Assembly (NCBI GenBank): GCA_029641185.1
Contig: JAPWGK010000038.1
Location: forward strand, 62,001 to 126,000
Origin: Pseudofabraea citricarpa
Taxonomy: Eukaryota; Ascomycota; Leotiomycetes; Helotiales; Dermateaceae
DNA: 64,000 nt
Reading direction: 5' to 3'
Positions 11,124 to 21,916 of the stretch are shown piece after piece. Below the pieces are notes generated by a model that saw nothing but the letters and a program-made list of their open reading frames with translations, was not told where the DNA came from and made no database searches. Made by a program: the position numbers and the translations under genes. Every line of letters begins with the position of its first letter. Positions within the stretch are counted from its first letter, which is position 1.

Positions 11124-11224
11124 TCCGAAACGGGGAATTGAACCCCGGTCTCCCGCGACCTGTTAGAAACCTTGGAAGGGGAACTATTGAGAGGCGGAAA
11201 TGCTAGCCACTACACCATTTCGGA
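11124..11224 (-). tRNA. tRNA-Glu (CUC), second copy, intron-containing
   Basis: Same mature sequence as the copy at 10695 except for the acceptor stem (TCCGAAA / TTTCGGA), where both strands have changed so that pairing is kept. The intron after position 37 is about 30 nt and differs from that of the first copy. A TTTTTC tract follows on the minus strand. Confidence 0.93.
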
Positions 11225-12426
11225 TGTTTTGTTGTTGTTTGTTAAAGGTAATGAGCCTATTTGATAATATGAATGGTTCGGGACTGTGTAGCGGTGTTGT
11301 GGAACGCCATGTACTAGTTTTTCTTAGCTTCGAGTTAGGCGAGTCAGTTGGTGTCATTCAACCCCCACCTTCTTTCCTTTGGGGTAAATTAGCCAGAGGT
11401 TTAAGGAAGCTATAAATGTACTTTTATACAATTAATAGATAGTTGAACGCTTGTTTCAACAGATGCTTCTAAGAACAAATTATAACAGATGATTACATTG
11501 TTTTTGAGAAATACACAAAATAACTGCTTGTGTTCTCTAGAACTTTACATGGGATTAATCTCCACTAACATCTCGCGGTACTTGTAGTCCAAATTAATAT
11601 AATTAGATCGTATAAGAAATATTAATCACATGTGTCAATTACCAGGAACTCTTAGGGTTACTTAAAAGCAAATAAAAATTACCTCTTATACTAGCGAGAT
11701 AATATTCTTTATAAAAGGCCAGGTTAGTTGATATGTAGAAACTAACGATAAAAGTGGCTTTATGAATTTGACAGAAGTTATAGCCTAATAAGACGTTCTA
11801 TTACTTTTATATTCTTCTCTACAAAAAGCTAGATTATCCAACTTAACGAAGGTAGCATAAACACTCTCGCATCATAGAAGGACCTGGTCTGCGAGATAAT
11901 TCTGCCGATTGTTCCAAAGGTGTCTTTATTTATGCTTGATCAGATATCTGAGCAGGTGAGTAGTAGTATGAAGCTTATTAACGAATTTATAATAAATCCC
12001 AATTGTCTAAATGATAGAGTAGTTGGTTTATATTATGAAAATTATCAACTGTTAGGTGGCTATAGAACATAATCTCAATCCTGTGTTTGTATACATTTCT
12101 ACCAGGCTTGCAAAATCTTAGTATACTTTATTAAATGGGTCTCACGCTTTCAGGTTGGATAAGTCATTGACATCTTACAGTTATCCCACACGGAAAACCA
12201 AAAAAGAAAAAAGAAAAGTAATGATTCCCTTGCTATAAAATCCAATTAGAGGTGCCCTAACAGAAGAGCAGTTATCAAAAAATCATCGAGGCGACTTGAA
12301 AACCTCGTCCCTTCCGTACCCCATCGAAGCAAAGAAAGAAAGGGGTTAAAACGAACAGGGAGGACAAGTAAAAAACCCCCATCATATACAACCGAGTGTT
12401 GCATAGGTAATCGTAGACTATGCCAA

Positions 12427-12870
12427 CTAAATGGACGTAGGGCATAACCCCGCAGAAAGCTTTACAGTGGTGGTCACGGTGCCTTGATTGCCCTTACAGA
12501 GCCCATCACTATTTTCGGGACTGGGATTAGAACAATATAGAGATGCAGTGGGCGAAGCGGTCATAGAAGGTAAGCTAAGCGTAGCCTGGGCACACGAGTT
12601 TTCCGTTGGCTGGGTGGGACATGCGCAGCCTGTAGAAAAGGAGCCTGATACAGTTTGTGTGATCAGTGGTTCAACGAACCCACCGCAATTGTAATAATCT
12701 GTCGAGCATAAAGCATTGGACCCGAGGTTCCTAGCTATGACGTACGCACAACCAGTTTGACCATCCTGTCCGGGGACGTTGGCAGTAATAGTGCGAAAAG
12801 TTAATTTGGGGTCTGAACCTGGAGTTCCCTTGAGATTGGTGATACATGATGAGGGTATAATCCCAAGCAT
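12427..12870 (-). CDS. Hypothetical Cys-rich ORF
   Basis: An open frame of 147 codons from ATG at 12870 encodes a Ser/Thr-rich polypeptide with ten cysteines (for example TGCAYV, YNCGGF, TGCACP, GLCKG, GLCPTS). Such composition is typical of secreted fungal proteins, but this frame has no signal peptide at its start. A first exon may lie upstream (toward 13100), where I could not fix a splice site. I do not recognise the family. It may also be the surviving 3' part of a decayed gene, since TA-rich DNA surrounds it. Confidence 0.4.
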   Translation of the reverse strand: MLGIIPSSCITNLKGTPGSDPKLTFRTITANVPGQDGQTGCAYVIARNLGSNALCSTDYYNCGGFVEPLITQTVSGSFSTGCACPTQPTENSCAQATLSLPSMTASPTASLYCSNPSPENSDGLCKGNQGTVTTTVKLSAGLCPTSI

Positions 12871-13488
12871 AGTCCCCTTCGGTCATATCGTAATTAGCGA
12901 TATATATTAGTATATATATCTTCCAACAAAGTCACATTGTTTACCGGTAACTTGGTGGCAAGATGACGGGTAGCATTTGAATTATTGTTGCCTGAAGATA
13001 AAGATATCACTGTGTTTGTTTGATGCTGAATTGAGAAATGAGTTGTGACAACGTGATAATGAGGCTTGCTTGTAAATGCTGTGAATATGGAATATTTGTA
13101 AATTGATACCATGGCTTACCGTTTCTATCAACAGTTTTTAAGCATCGCATCATTTGGAGATAAAATCAAGCGCCAGTCCAAATATCTCTCGATAGATAGT
13201 CTTGAGTTGGATGCTGGCGGTTACATATATGATGAATAAAAAGATTACGAAGTGTTGGGTAAAGGCCAGAGGCTATTTAAGCGACCGATAGGTTGGAGGC
13301 AAGCAGGGGGTGAGCTTAAGATGGGTGATTGGCGCTTGCAGTGTTACAGCTACTGCGCCTCTTACATGGTGAACCAACATTTGACAACATTATATTGAAC
13401 TCACCAACTGCCGCTCCTAAAGCAAAACCTCGACTTTGCTGTCTCATACATGCACGATTTCTGCCATCTAACCGTGACTATCGCATCG
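12871..13488. other. Intergenic region
   Basis: May hold an unrecognised first exon of the minus-strand Cys-rich ORF and the promoter of the plus-strand gene at 13489. Nothing else can be supported. Confidence 0.35.
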
Positions 13489-14449
13489 ATGTATCTTTAT
13501 CCTCCTTTTCTCGGTTTGCTATTACTGTATCTTTTCCCCTACTCGTCCTCCCACGCTCTGATCCCCTGCAATGGTTGTGTACCGGAACATCTCTTGCGAT
13601 CAGAAGCCTATGGAATCGACATCGCTTCGGACTATCTGTATGCTGCCCATTCTTTACTCTTGACTTGGCTCATCTTTACTAATAGCTTTCTTCACTAGAG
13701 CGGCTGCTGTCCAGCATGTTAATGGGACTCTTGAGCCCATTGCAATTACCAGTTCTAGTTCTCAATATCGATCACTGATGAGTAGTCTTTCGAAGGACTC
13801 AGATATTTACCCCTATGGTTATGGGAATTAGCTGCCAGAATACAGATCAACTCGGTCTCCAGATCAGCTGAGTGATGCGGACCTCAATGTTTTATGTTCG
13901 GAATTTACCAAAATCTTGCTTGTTCTCCAGAGCCAGAACAGGGTTATCCGATATTATGGCATTTCTATGCCCTCGTTCTTTACTCATTCCCATGAAGAAT
14001 AGATTCTCAAAGCATTACATGGTTCTGGCCTTCCAGAGCCATCCTCGTCCCAACCTGCTGATTTTGCTGCTTTCGCTGCAATCAACACAACTAACTGCCA
14101 ACGTCATTTCGAGTTTGACTGTGGTGCCACTGATTACAATCCTGGGACTTTTATATTCCTGGAGTATAGCAATGCCACACTGAGCGGTTTCCTGTACCAT
14201 TTTTGGGGCGGCTGGTACTTCGATCGTGTCGCGTATTTCTCGGACCCTCGGCTGGGAAATTGGACATATGATGGTGATCAAGGACATTGGAAAGCAGTTA
14301 CCAACAGAATCAGAGCATTGATTGAAGATAACAAAGATAAAATTTATCTTGGGCGTTTCGACTCCGATCCATTGGACATTGTTGTGATGGGCCAATTAGT
14401 TTCAGATCCATTGTTTCATCAAACTGTGCAGGATTCCCTCAGACTATAG
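13489..14449 (+). pseudogene. Disrupted secreted-protein gene with in-frame TAG codons
   Basis: Exon 1 (13489-13637; an upstream in-frame ATG is at 13450) begins with a signal-peptide-like segment (YPPFLGLLLLYLFPYSSSHA). A normal intron follows (13638-13698, GTATGC, TACTAAT branch, ACTAG). The second exon then reads in one frame to 14449, 300 codons in all, interrupted only by TAG at 13829 and 14000. The 3' half is well kept (CQRHFEFDCGATDYNPG, FLYHFWGGWYFDRVAYF). Both stops are one C-to-T change from CAG, the usual RIP outcome. The second TAG could instead lie in a 60-nt intron from a weak GTTATC donor at 13943; no splice explanation was found for the first. Family not recognised. Confidence 0.5.
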
Positions 14450-15957
14450 AAGAATGAGCCTATCTTACCTCCGATATACCTGGGAAGCACTGTCCTTAAC
14501 CCAATCTTTATATCAGCATTGGGGGCAGCAAGAGGTGCAAAAAGCGACATTGATAGGCTGCAGCCGATGGGATGTAATGCTGAGGAGCCTCAGTGTATGA
14601 GGATGAGAGAGAAGATACTCCATGAATCTTTAGTTGAGCGGAGCCACGAACAAAAACATTCAGGGGAGCTTTAGATATACTAGTTGAGGTGTATTTCTGC
14701 AGGTATGAAGTGTATTCGAGTATGAATAAATTTCTTATCAACTTCACCTGCACCAACATCAAACAACGGAATTCAATCACTCATTTCGTAATATAATAGT
14801 CGCAGCTTTCCCTTATATACCAGAATGTTTTATACTAGCTCCAGTTTACAGAAAGACAATACTATACCGTGGGAGCCTTAGCTTGTATGTCAACACCCGA
14901 TGGAGGTACCCGCCTATCCTAAATTAGCTGCTAATCCACCAAAATCAAAATATCCTGGTACTTGAATCTTTTGATTATAGTGATCCTAAGTCTAGCTAAT
15001 TCTAATTCTTTTTATCTATAACATAAAATGTCCGAATGACTTCAATCTTGATAGAATATATGAGTAGGTAATATTATAAGTGTCAGGATAAGCTCAGCCC
15101 GAATACTAAGCGATCACCTGATCCGCATGAGGTTATATAATAATTTAAAGATTTCGTACAAGGTTTAATCATGATACTAGCTCTCCTAATCTTATTATTA
15201 AATACTTAAAGTTAGGGTTAAATAACTAGTAGCTCTCTCCCTAAGAGAGAGTAAGAAACTAAAACCTGTTTATTATAATAGATTTTAATATAAAATTTAC
15301 TCCGTGTACGGTTTCTTTATTAGTGAATATTTACAGAGCTTAGATACCAAGTTAGAATAATAATAAGTTATTATCTTATTATATATAGGCTTATACCAAG
15401 GCTATAATACTATGGCACAGGCTATAGCACCTATATAGCACCATACAGGTGCTATTTGATCAAGTTCAAATAGTTTAGAGTGCTATTTAAATTATTCACC
15501 GTGAGAGGAAGCAAGAGGAAGCGAGAGAAATTAAAAGCTACCTAGGTACCTACCTACCATATGACAACGAAAAAAATAAAAAAAATGAAGAAGAAGCAAC
15601 GGATATTTCTAGGGGTGGCCACCACTTATCCTATGTAGAACCGTACAGACTGTAATTGGCTGGATCTCAGAGTCTTAGAATGAACCACCGCCTTTCCTGT
15701 GCACTCTCGCAAGGTCTGCCGCCACGCTACACGCTTTATGTTTGTTTGTTACAATTTGGGTAGTTTGTTATATAAAGTACCTAGCTAGCTATCTAGGTAG
15801 GTAAGTTTGCTACAAAACCACGTGCGTTTACGTGGCTAGTGCGAATCGCTCGCTTATGTCGCTCAGATTTCAACCATAAACAACCAAACTTCCTCTAACA
15901 CAACCAACTTCCTTTAATACAACCTCAATCTCAGATTCACCTTTGAGGGCTAGCAGG
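14450..15957. other. TA-rich gene-free stretch
   Basis: No supported gene. From about 14800 to 15400 TA steps are very frequent. It contains a 39-bp hairpin repeat (15421-15459) also present at 36651. The last 150 bp are the promoter of member B. Confidence 0.5.
15421..15459 (+). repeat. 39-bp dispersed hairpin repeat, copy 1
   Basis: Contains ATAGCACC-ATACA-GGTGCTAT, a perfect 8-bp inverted repeat with a 5-nt loop. The 39-bp block differs from the copy at 36651-36689 almost only in the loop. Both copies are in the same orientation. Origin unknown; a miniature transposon remnant is possible. Confidence 0.8.
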
Positions 15958-17540
15958 ATGGATAAAGATACATTCCAGTTTGTCTGTCGTATTGAAACAG
16001 CGCTATGCTCCATCAAAGAGCGCATATTTAATGCAGCTGCAGATAATTCCATCGCAGGAAGAAGCGCGCGCGATCGTCTTGAGAGATTGATTATAGACCA
16101 TGAAGCTACCTCGAAAGACATTTGGCCACCGAAGCTGAAGCGTAAGAGAGAAAGTGAGCAAGAGCAAGAGCAAGAGCAAGAGCAAGCTACGAAGATCGAG
16201 TTATCAGCCCCGCGCAACGCAGATCGGTAAGCACTTTCCATGACGATATGAAAGATCTTCCGGCACTCAAAGTCTTCCCGCTACTTAAAGAAAGATCTTT
16301 TGCGACTAGAAGCCTTATCTTCACCAAATGAGTCTATTATTCAATGCTTTTCTAGTACTGAAAGGTTGTTTGGTGTTGAGAGCTTGTCTGGTACAGGAAA
16401 CACGTTTGGTAGTAGAAGCTTGTTTGGTGTTGAAAGGCTATCTGGTACTAGAAGCCTTTCAAGTACTAGACGCTTTATTATTACCAAATATATCTCTGGT
16501 ATTAAAAGCTATTTGGGTACTAAAAGCATCTCTGGCATTAAAAGCTATTTGGGCACTGAAAGTATCTCTGTCTCTGGTGCTAGAAGCTTTATTATTACCA
16601 AATGCTTCTCTAGCATTGAAAGCTATTTAGGCACTGAAAGTATCTCTGTCTCTGGTGCTAGAAGCTTTATTATTACCAAATATATCTCTGGTATTAAAAG
16701 CTGTTTAGGCACTGAAAGTATCTCTGTCTCTGGTGCTAGAAGCTTTATTATTACCAAATATATCTCTGGCATTGAAAGCTGTTTGGGTACTGAAAGTATC
16801 TCTGGTATTGAAAGCTATTTGGGCACTGAAAGTATCTCTGTCTCTGGTGCTAGAAGCTTTATTATTACCAAATGCTTCTCTGGCATTGAAAGCTGTTTGG
16901 GCACTGAAAGATCTTCTGGCACTGAAGGTCTTTCCGCCACTGGAGACTTTGTAATCACCAAAGTCTATTTCATTCCTCACAAGTCGAAAATCACTAACTA
17001 CTTTCCAGTACCAGATCATCTCCACCCGTCATGCAGCAAGCAAAACCAGAGCCAACATACAAGATCCTTGTCATGCAGAACAAAGAAATTTTTACCGAAG
17101 ACTTTCACCTCGGAGACCACAAACGCGTATGGCTGGGGCCAGAAACTCAAGTCCTCGCTGGATCAGAAGTTCTCCGTCGTTTGTTCGCGATGAAGAAGAG
17201 TGGCAATAGCCGTCTTGACGATGCAGAGGATCGATGTCTTTACGACCCGACCTACACGAAGGAACTCAAGCCCCATTATCCCAATCATACAAAGGTCATC
17301 TACTGGGACGGATTTTGCTCGGCATCGGATGAGCTGGTTGGGCCAGACTACTTCATCAGCCAAGACGAGGAAGATATGTGGATCATTTGGTTTATCTGGG
17401 CTAAGTGGCTGGGTGGCAAGCAATTCTATATCAGGGACTACTACCAAAAGCTTTGTGCGCTGGAGTTTGCCGAGAAGATGAAGCTTGATCAAGGGTTTGT
17501 CACTGCGGTTGAAGCTTTCAAGTTCCCAGAAAAGGAGTAA
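15958..17540 (+). CDS. Unrecognised family, member B, with repeat-filled giant intron
   Basis: Model join(15958..16226,17009..17540), 266 aa. Exon 1 encodes a helical segment, an NLS-like run (PPKLKRKRE) and a Glu-Gln repeat (EQEQEQEQEQ). The intron breaks the codon after base 2 (GTAAGC at 16227; TTCCAG at 17007-17008), the same phase as the domain-boundary introns of members A and C. Exon 2 carries the C-terminal domain (DRCLYDPTYT, KVIYWDGFC), more divergent than between A and C. The intron is 782 nt against the usual 50-110 and is largely filled by an 18-bp minisatellite. Nuclear location is inferred only from the basic run. Function unknown. Confidence 0.6.
16249..16965 (+). repeat. 18-bp minisatellite, open in one frame, inside the member B intron
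   Basis: About 33 units, mostly 18 bp with four 24-bp variants, read in one frame as hexapeptides of the pattern [SRY][LFIYC][FSL][GS][TVI][EKR] (e.g. SYLGTE, YISGIK, SLFGVE). A 78-bp higher-order unit (SISVSGAR-SFIITK-YISGIK-SCLGTE type) recurs four times at about 16560-16900. The frame is free of stops from 16252 to 17193. Degenerate units extend to both ends. I place it in the intron because its reading frame does not join exon 2 in phase. Confidence 0.85.
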
Positions 17541-17786
17541 CAAGCGGCAAATACCAGATACTTTGGATTTGAGTTTCTTTCATGAAGATTCAAAGCTTGG
17601 CAAGACTCGAATGTTTGACTGGTTGAAGAACGCATGGGCTTGGAAGAGATTCTTTGTGGGATGAAGATATGAATTGTATGGTTTCATTATCAGGCAAACG
17701 AGGGGCGGATGGGGGAATGAGCCTCGTGAGCTCATAAGCAGCATGAATGAAATGTCATTTTCCGAAATAATCAAAAGCCCATCGAC

Positions 17787-19696
17787 TCAGATGGAGTTCC
17801 TAGAACTGTGTATCCTGACCTGATCCATAGGTGCACCAGGAACAGAAAAGGGTCGAGGACGACGGGTATAAACTGCATCCGGTGGCTTCTCCTCGTCTAT
17901 CTCAGGTAGGACACTCAGTGCATCAACCTTCGAAATGATATTCTCCCTCCCTTTTCCTTTTTGAAGCACTGACCTAGCTCTTTTTTCTCTCCCGTGCATG
18001 ATTGCGGCAGTACTTAATCTTGACAATCCTTCCCGCTCCCAGCTACGTGACATCATGAACCAGATGCTCCATAACGTAGCGACGATAATGACTCCCGTTA
18101 TAAACCAGGCCCCAATCTTACCAGCCTTGGATGGCGGATCAAAAATTGGTAGCGCTGGGGTTGCCGATGTATTGTGTCCCGCTGTCGGGTTACTAATACT
18201 CGTACCACCTGTATCTGTCGTTACAGGTGCTCGTGTTTTCTCGATTAGTGTGCCTAAGATAACTTCCAGGGCACTCATCTGCTGCCCGACTCCATTCGAC
18301 CCGTCCCATGTTCCGTTCGTGTACCATTTCTCGCCACATACTTGGCCCTGAGGGACACCGATTCCAGGTACTGTGCCACTGCACTGAGCGGCTGCTGCCA
18401 CTGCCGAGGAGCGTAATAACGCAATAATTTTGTCATATGTAAAAGGTGCCATCTGAGTGGTTGCTGCCATCCATCGAGAGAGGTAGGCTTTAAATGATCG
18501 TTGATCTGTATTGCATGCGTTTGATTCTTCGCATATGTCTTTCATGGTCCCGCCTGGGAAATAAATATCTGCCGAACGATTTAGGAGACCCCAAGTACGG
18601 TTCATCCAAAGTTCAGAGCCGGTCTGCGGTTTTGTTAGCCTCGAGATGGCTAACGTCAGAGTTGTACTTACATGGTTATACATGGTTGCAGCCCCGATAA
18701 GCATCACGCCTGCATTATATGTCCACTGGTTATGATCCAACTCGGTACAGTTCAACGTCTGAGCTTCTGCATTATCGTACACGTTGTAGTTCTCATCGAT
18801 CAATCCAATCATCTCTAGCCAGTCCCAAAGCTTCACAGCCCAATCAGAATATAAGCTGTCGCCTGTGTATCTCGCCAGTCGTGCCGCGATATTGAAGAGG
18901 GAACCATTGGAAATGGTGTTCTTGAGATTATATCCCAGGATCATGTATATTTGCCACCTTAGACCTCCTCCGCATAATGTTGTATCCCATCGGTTGATCT
19001 GCTCGTTGAACACAGCTTGGGCTAGCGACAGCCAGGACGGCGAACCCGGCGGCGGATCTGGAAAGTTCGTCTCTGCCGCTGAGAGAGCAGCCATGGCCCA
19101 AAAAGCCTGATCATCGTTGCCAAGTGATGCGCTTTGGTTCTGTGGCATATAATCTTCGTCTGGCCCTGTCTGGAAGAGCAGTGCTTGTGACACAACCGAG
19201 TTATAAGTTGCGTCGCCCGTGTAGCGGTAATAATCAATCATGGAACCAAACATCGCTCCTGATTGCCACCAATAGTAGGGAGGAAATGGTAAGAGGCCAG
19301 GAGTTTGACCGCTCTCGTTTCCTTTGTAGTAGGTCATTAGCCCGAAGGCGATGTCGCTTGCAGCCCTTTTGATTGATTCTATACATCATTAGCCTTGATG
19401 GAGTCGGCGAAATAAGTGATAAATGCTGAGATTTATGATATTATGGAATAGACTGAGGCTAATCGTATCGTGCAAGGAGAAAGTGAGCAGGACTTTAAAA
19501 GGTCCAGGCTAGACAGGTACATCGGAGAAGTTTGGCGACGTCATGTGATTGTGAGATCACAGGACCCAGTTTTCCAAAAAGTTGATATTTGAGAGGGCGT
19601 CCTCATACCTGGGTCGTCGATATCAATCTCAATTGCTAATACATTTGGTAACAGCAAAAGTAGCAAGGTCGCGCATATTTGTGGCAATCTCATCAT
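17787..19696 (-). CDS. GH76 endo-1,6-alpha-mannanase family (Dfg5/Dcw1-like)
   Basis: Model complement(join(17787..18623,18672..19378,19609..19696)), 543 aa. The 88-nt first exon encodes a signal peptide (MMRLPQICATLLLLLLPNVL). The mature part starts IDIDDPESIKRAASDIAFG, as in fungal Dfg5/Dcw1 proteins, and has MTYYKGN, YYWWQSGAMFG and the catalytic Asp pair in LGNDDQAFW near residues 118-119. These enzymes act on GPI-glycan mannose to cross-link cell-wall glycoproteins. Unlike classic GPI-anchored members, the C-terminus has a TM segment (about 435-457) followed by a basic 86-aa tail. Intron 2 (48 nt) is in phase and stop-free. Confidence 0.9.
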
Positions 19697-21916
19697 GATT
19701 GCAGAATCGTGAAGTTGCCCTCACAGAATAATATCCGTTCCTGATAAAACAAAAGGCAAATGAAAGCCGGAGGATATGAAGAACTCCTTCACGATTTCAT
19801 CACAGGTGTACAGAGCTCCTCAACTTGCCATATTCGAAACCCCGAACGACATCAGAGCAAAGGCTTTTCGACATGAGATGGAAAGTTGGAGAAATATGAC
19901 GAAAGAAACTGGCTGGGGATAAGAAATGTACTTATGGGCTTATCATGAGCAATGATGTGCTACTGGGGAGCCAATGCTTGCTTCCGGGGAAAGTTGAAAG
20001 TGATCCATGTGAATACGATGAGGGCTCCAATCAGTGGTCTGACATGTTGGCAAGGATCCCATGGGGATAAGCAGCATCATTGGTGGATTCGTGTCAACAC
20101 GAGGGGCACAGGGCCCTTACGAGAATTGTCATATACCCTTTAAAAAAAAGAGGCGGCCAGGAAATGAAAGCATGTGGGGCTATGCTGTAAGGTCGCATTG
20201 AGTTGTAGCTGGGGCTGGTTGTTTGTAATGAAGAAAAGAATTAGTCTGTTGCAAAAATTGAAAAATTGAAAGACTTGTAGAAAACCGGTCGCGGTATCAT
20301 ATGCCAAGGTTGGAATTCTCTGATAACTACAATGCGAGGTAATAGGTAATATCAGCCCATTGCTGAAAGCGGAAAAGAAATATTGTATCCCTGCTGTTCA
20401 GCCGAAGTTCTCCATACAAGCCGATGTGCCAATTCGAAACAAGCACTGGTGATGTGATATCGGTAATACGGCGACGGAAAGGCTTTTCATTTCAAGATTC
20501 AATTGATTGTAGATTCTCTACTCTATTATACGTTTACACCATAAGGGTGTGGTCGTGGTGAAGAGACATACAATAACAGGTCCAATGTATCACTCACGTG
20601 ACTGAGTCTAAGAGCGATTTTGTTGTGCTGCAAAATTAGGAACTCGCGATTTACGAGCGTATAGTTACATATTATCTGCTTAGGAGTTTGAGTTTTCCCT
20701 CTCACTACATAATTGATAGCCATTCAACTCGAAAACAACGACAGTCTCATGATCACGTGTACATTTTTATAGCTTCTATTGATGATGGTTGGACGGACAC
20801 AAGGTACGCAGTAATGTGAGAGCATATATTCGGCACAAATATCAAACATTTCTCTTCTAATTACTAGCTGGAATTCAGGGAAAACATGGACACCTTAACA
20901 GTAAACTTCAAAAGAAGCGAGCCGGTGTTGTACCGCATTGCAAAGGCTTTGCAACTACTATGTTGCCCGTTCTCTATCTAGAACTATCACAAGCAGGCAA
21001 ATTCATGCAGGATTCCTGGATACCTTTCCTGAACGGTCTTGGATGAATGTCAGTTTTGAGCTGTTTTCAAATTCAAAGAATGAAATTGTCGGGATCTCAA
21101 GTTTGTGATCAAAGAGAGCACAAAGTTATATCAATGGGTAGCTAATTATATGGTGAAGTTCCTACTTAGATAACCATTTAGATGGGCGTCATGCTTGACT
21201 CTTGAGTGGTGGTGGCGACCATCTTTGATTAAATCTGGCCTCGAGAATCGTACATTCTATTTCTGGTATAGCATTGAGTGCAGGCGCAATCTGAAGACTG
21301 GAATAACTACATCTTCCATCCGGTTTCCAAGTAGCAGTAATAGTCTGAGTTTTCGAGGCTTAATTATCTGCTGTAAGAATCAGGTAATGATTGTGACATA
21401 TTAGGGGTTGCATTTTTCTCTTGATTAGAGTTCCCCGTAATTTCATGTTCCAAGGCTGTAGTTAATCTTCCTCGCCATTTTTCCAAGTGGAATATCTGAT
21501 TTCATAATCGAGGTTTTTTCCACATTAGAATCTTCCCCATAATTCGCTGAAGTCCGTCCTCCTGGTTTAAGGGATAAGTGAGGGTGAGGACTGGCTGGGC
21601 AAACGAAGGACTAAGCGACGGTATACCTTTCGAGAATTTCATAAAAGTCATTGATTATAGCTTCGGCTTGTCTGGAAATATATTTACCTGCCATGTTATC
21701 TACAATAGATAGCTTCTAGAACGGAATCTTAACGTGAACATTTTTTATTTCAGCCTTTAGACCCGAACAGCACCCTGTTCGGTCTCCTCGGCTAAACCTG
21801 CCGCCGGCTAGATTGAAAATAAATAGGGAAAGAATTCCCGTAGTAATCTGACATAAGAACGCTTATCGTGTTGTTCACCCAAGGATTGGATCCATTGCAG
21901 CTCAAAGCTCGTCAAC
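19697..21916. other. Gene-free stretch, 2.2 kb
   Basis: No supported gene or RNA. ORFs here are short and without family features. The 3' end is the promoter of the HET gene. Confidence 0.5.

Larger units (their letters stand above)
10235..12426. other. Gene-poor stretch carrying two tRNA genes
   Basis: Apart from the two tRNA genes (10695-10808 and 11124-11224) I see no gene. From about 11400 to 12300 the DNA is TA-rich with short ORFs only, consistent with decayed repeat DNA. Confidence 0.5.

Noticed and set aside
16300..17193. ORF of 297 codons over the hexapeptide repeats as an independent gene
   Set aside because: It opens with TTG rather than ATG, it overlaps the conserved exon of member B in a different frame, and its length follows from an 18-bp repeat that lacks stops. 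Kept as a finding on the repeat.
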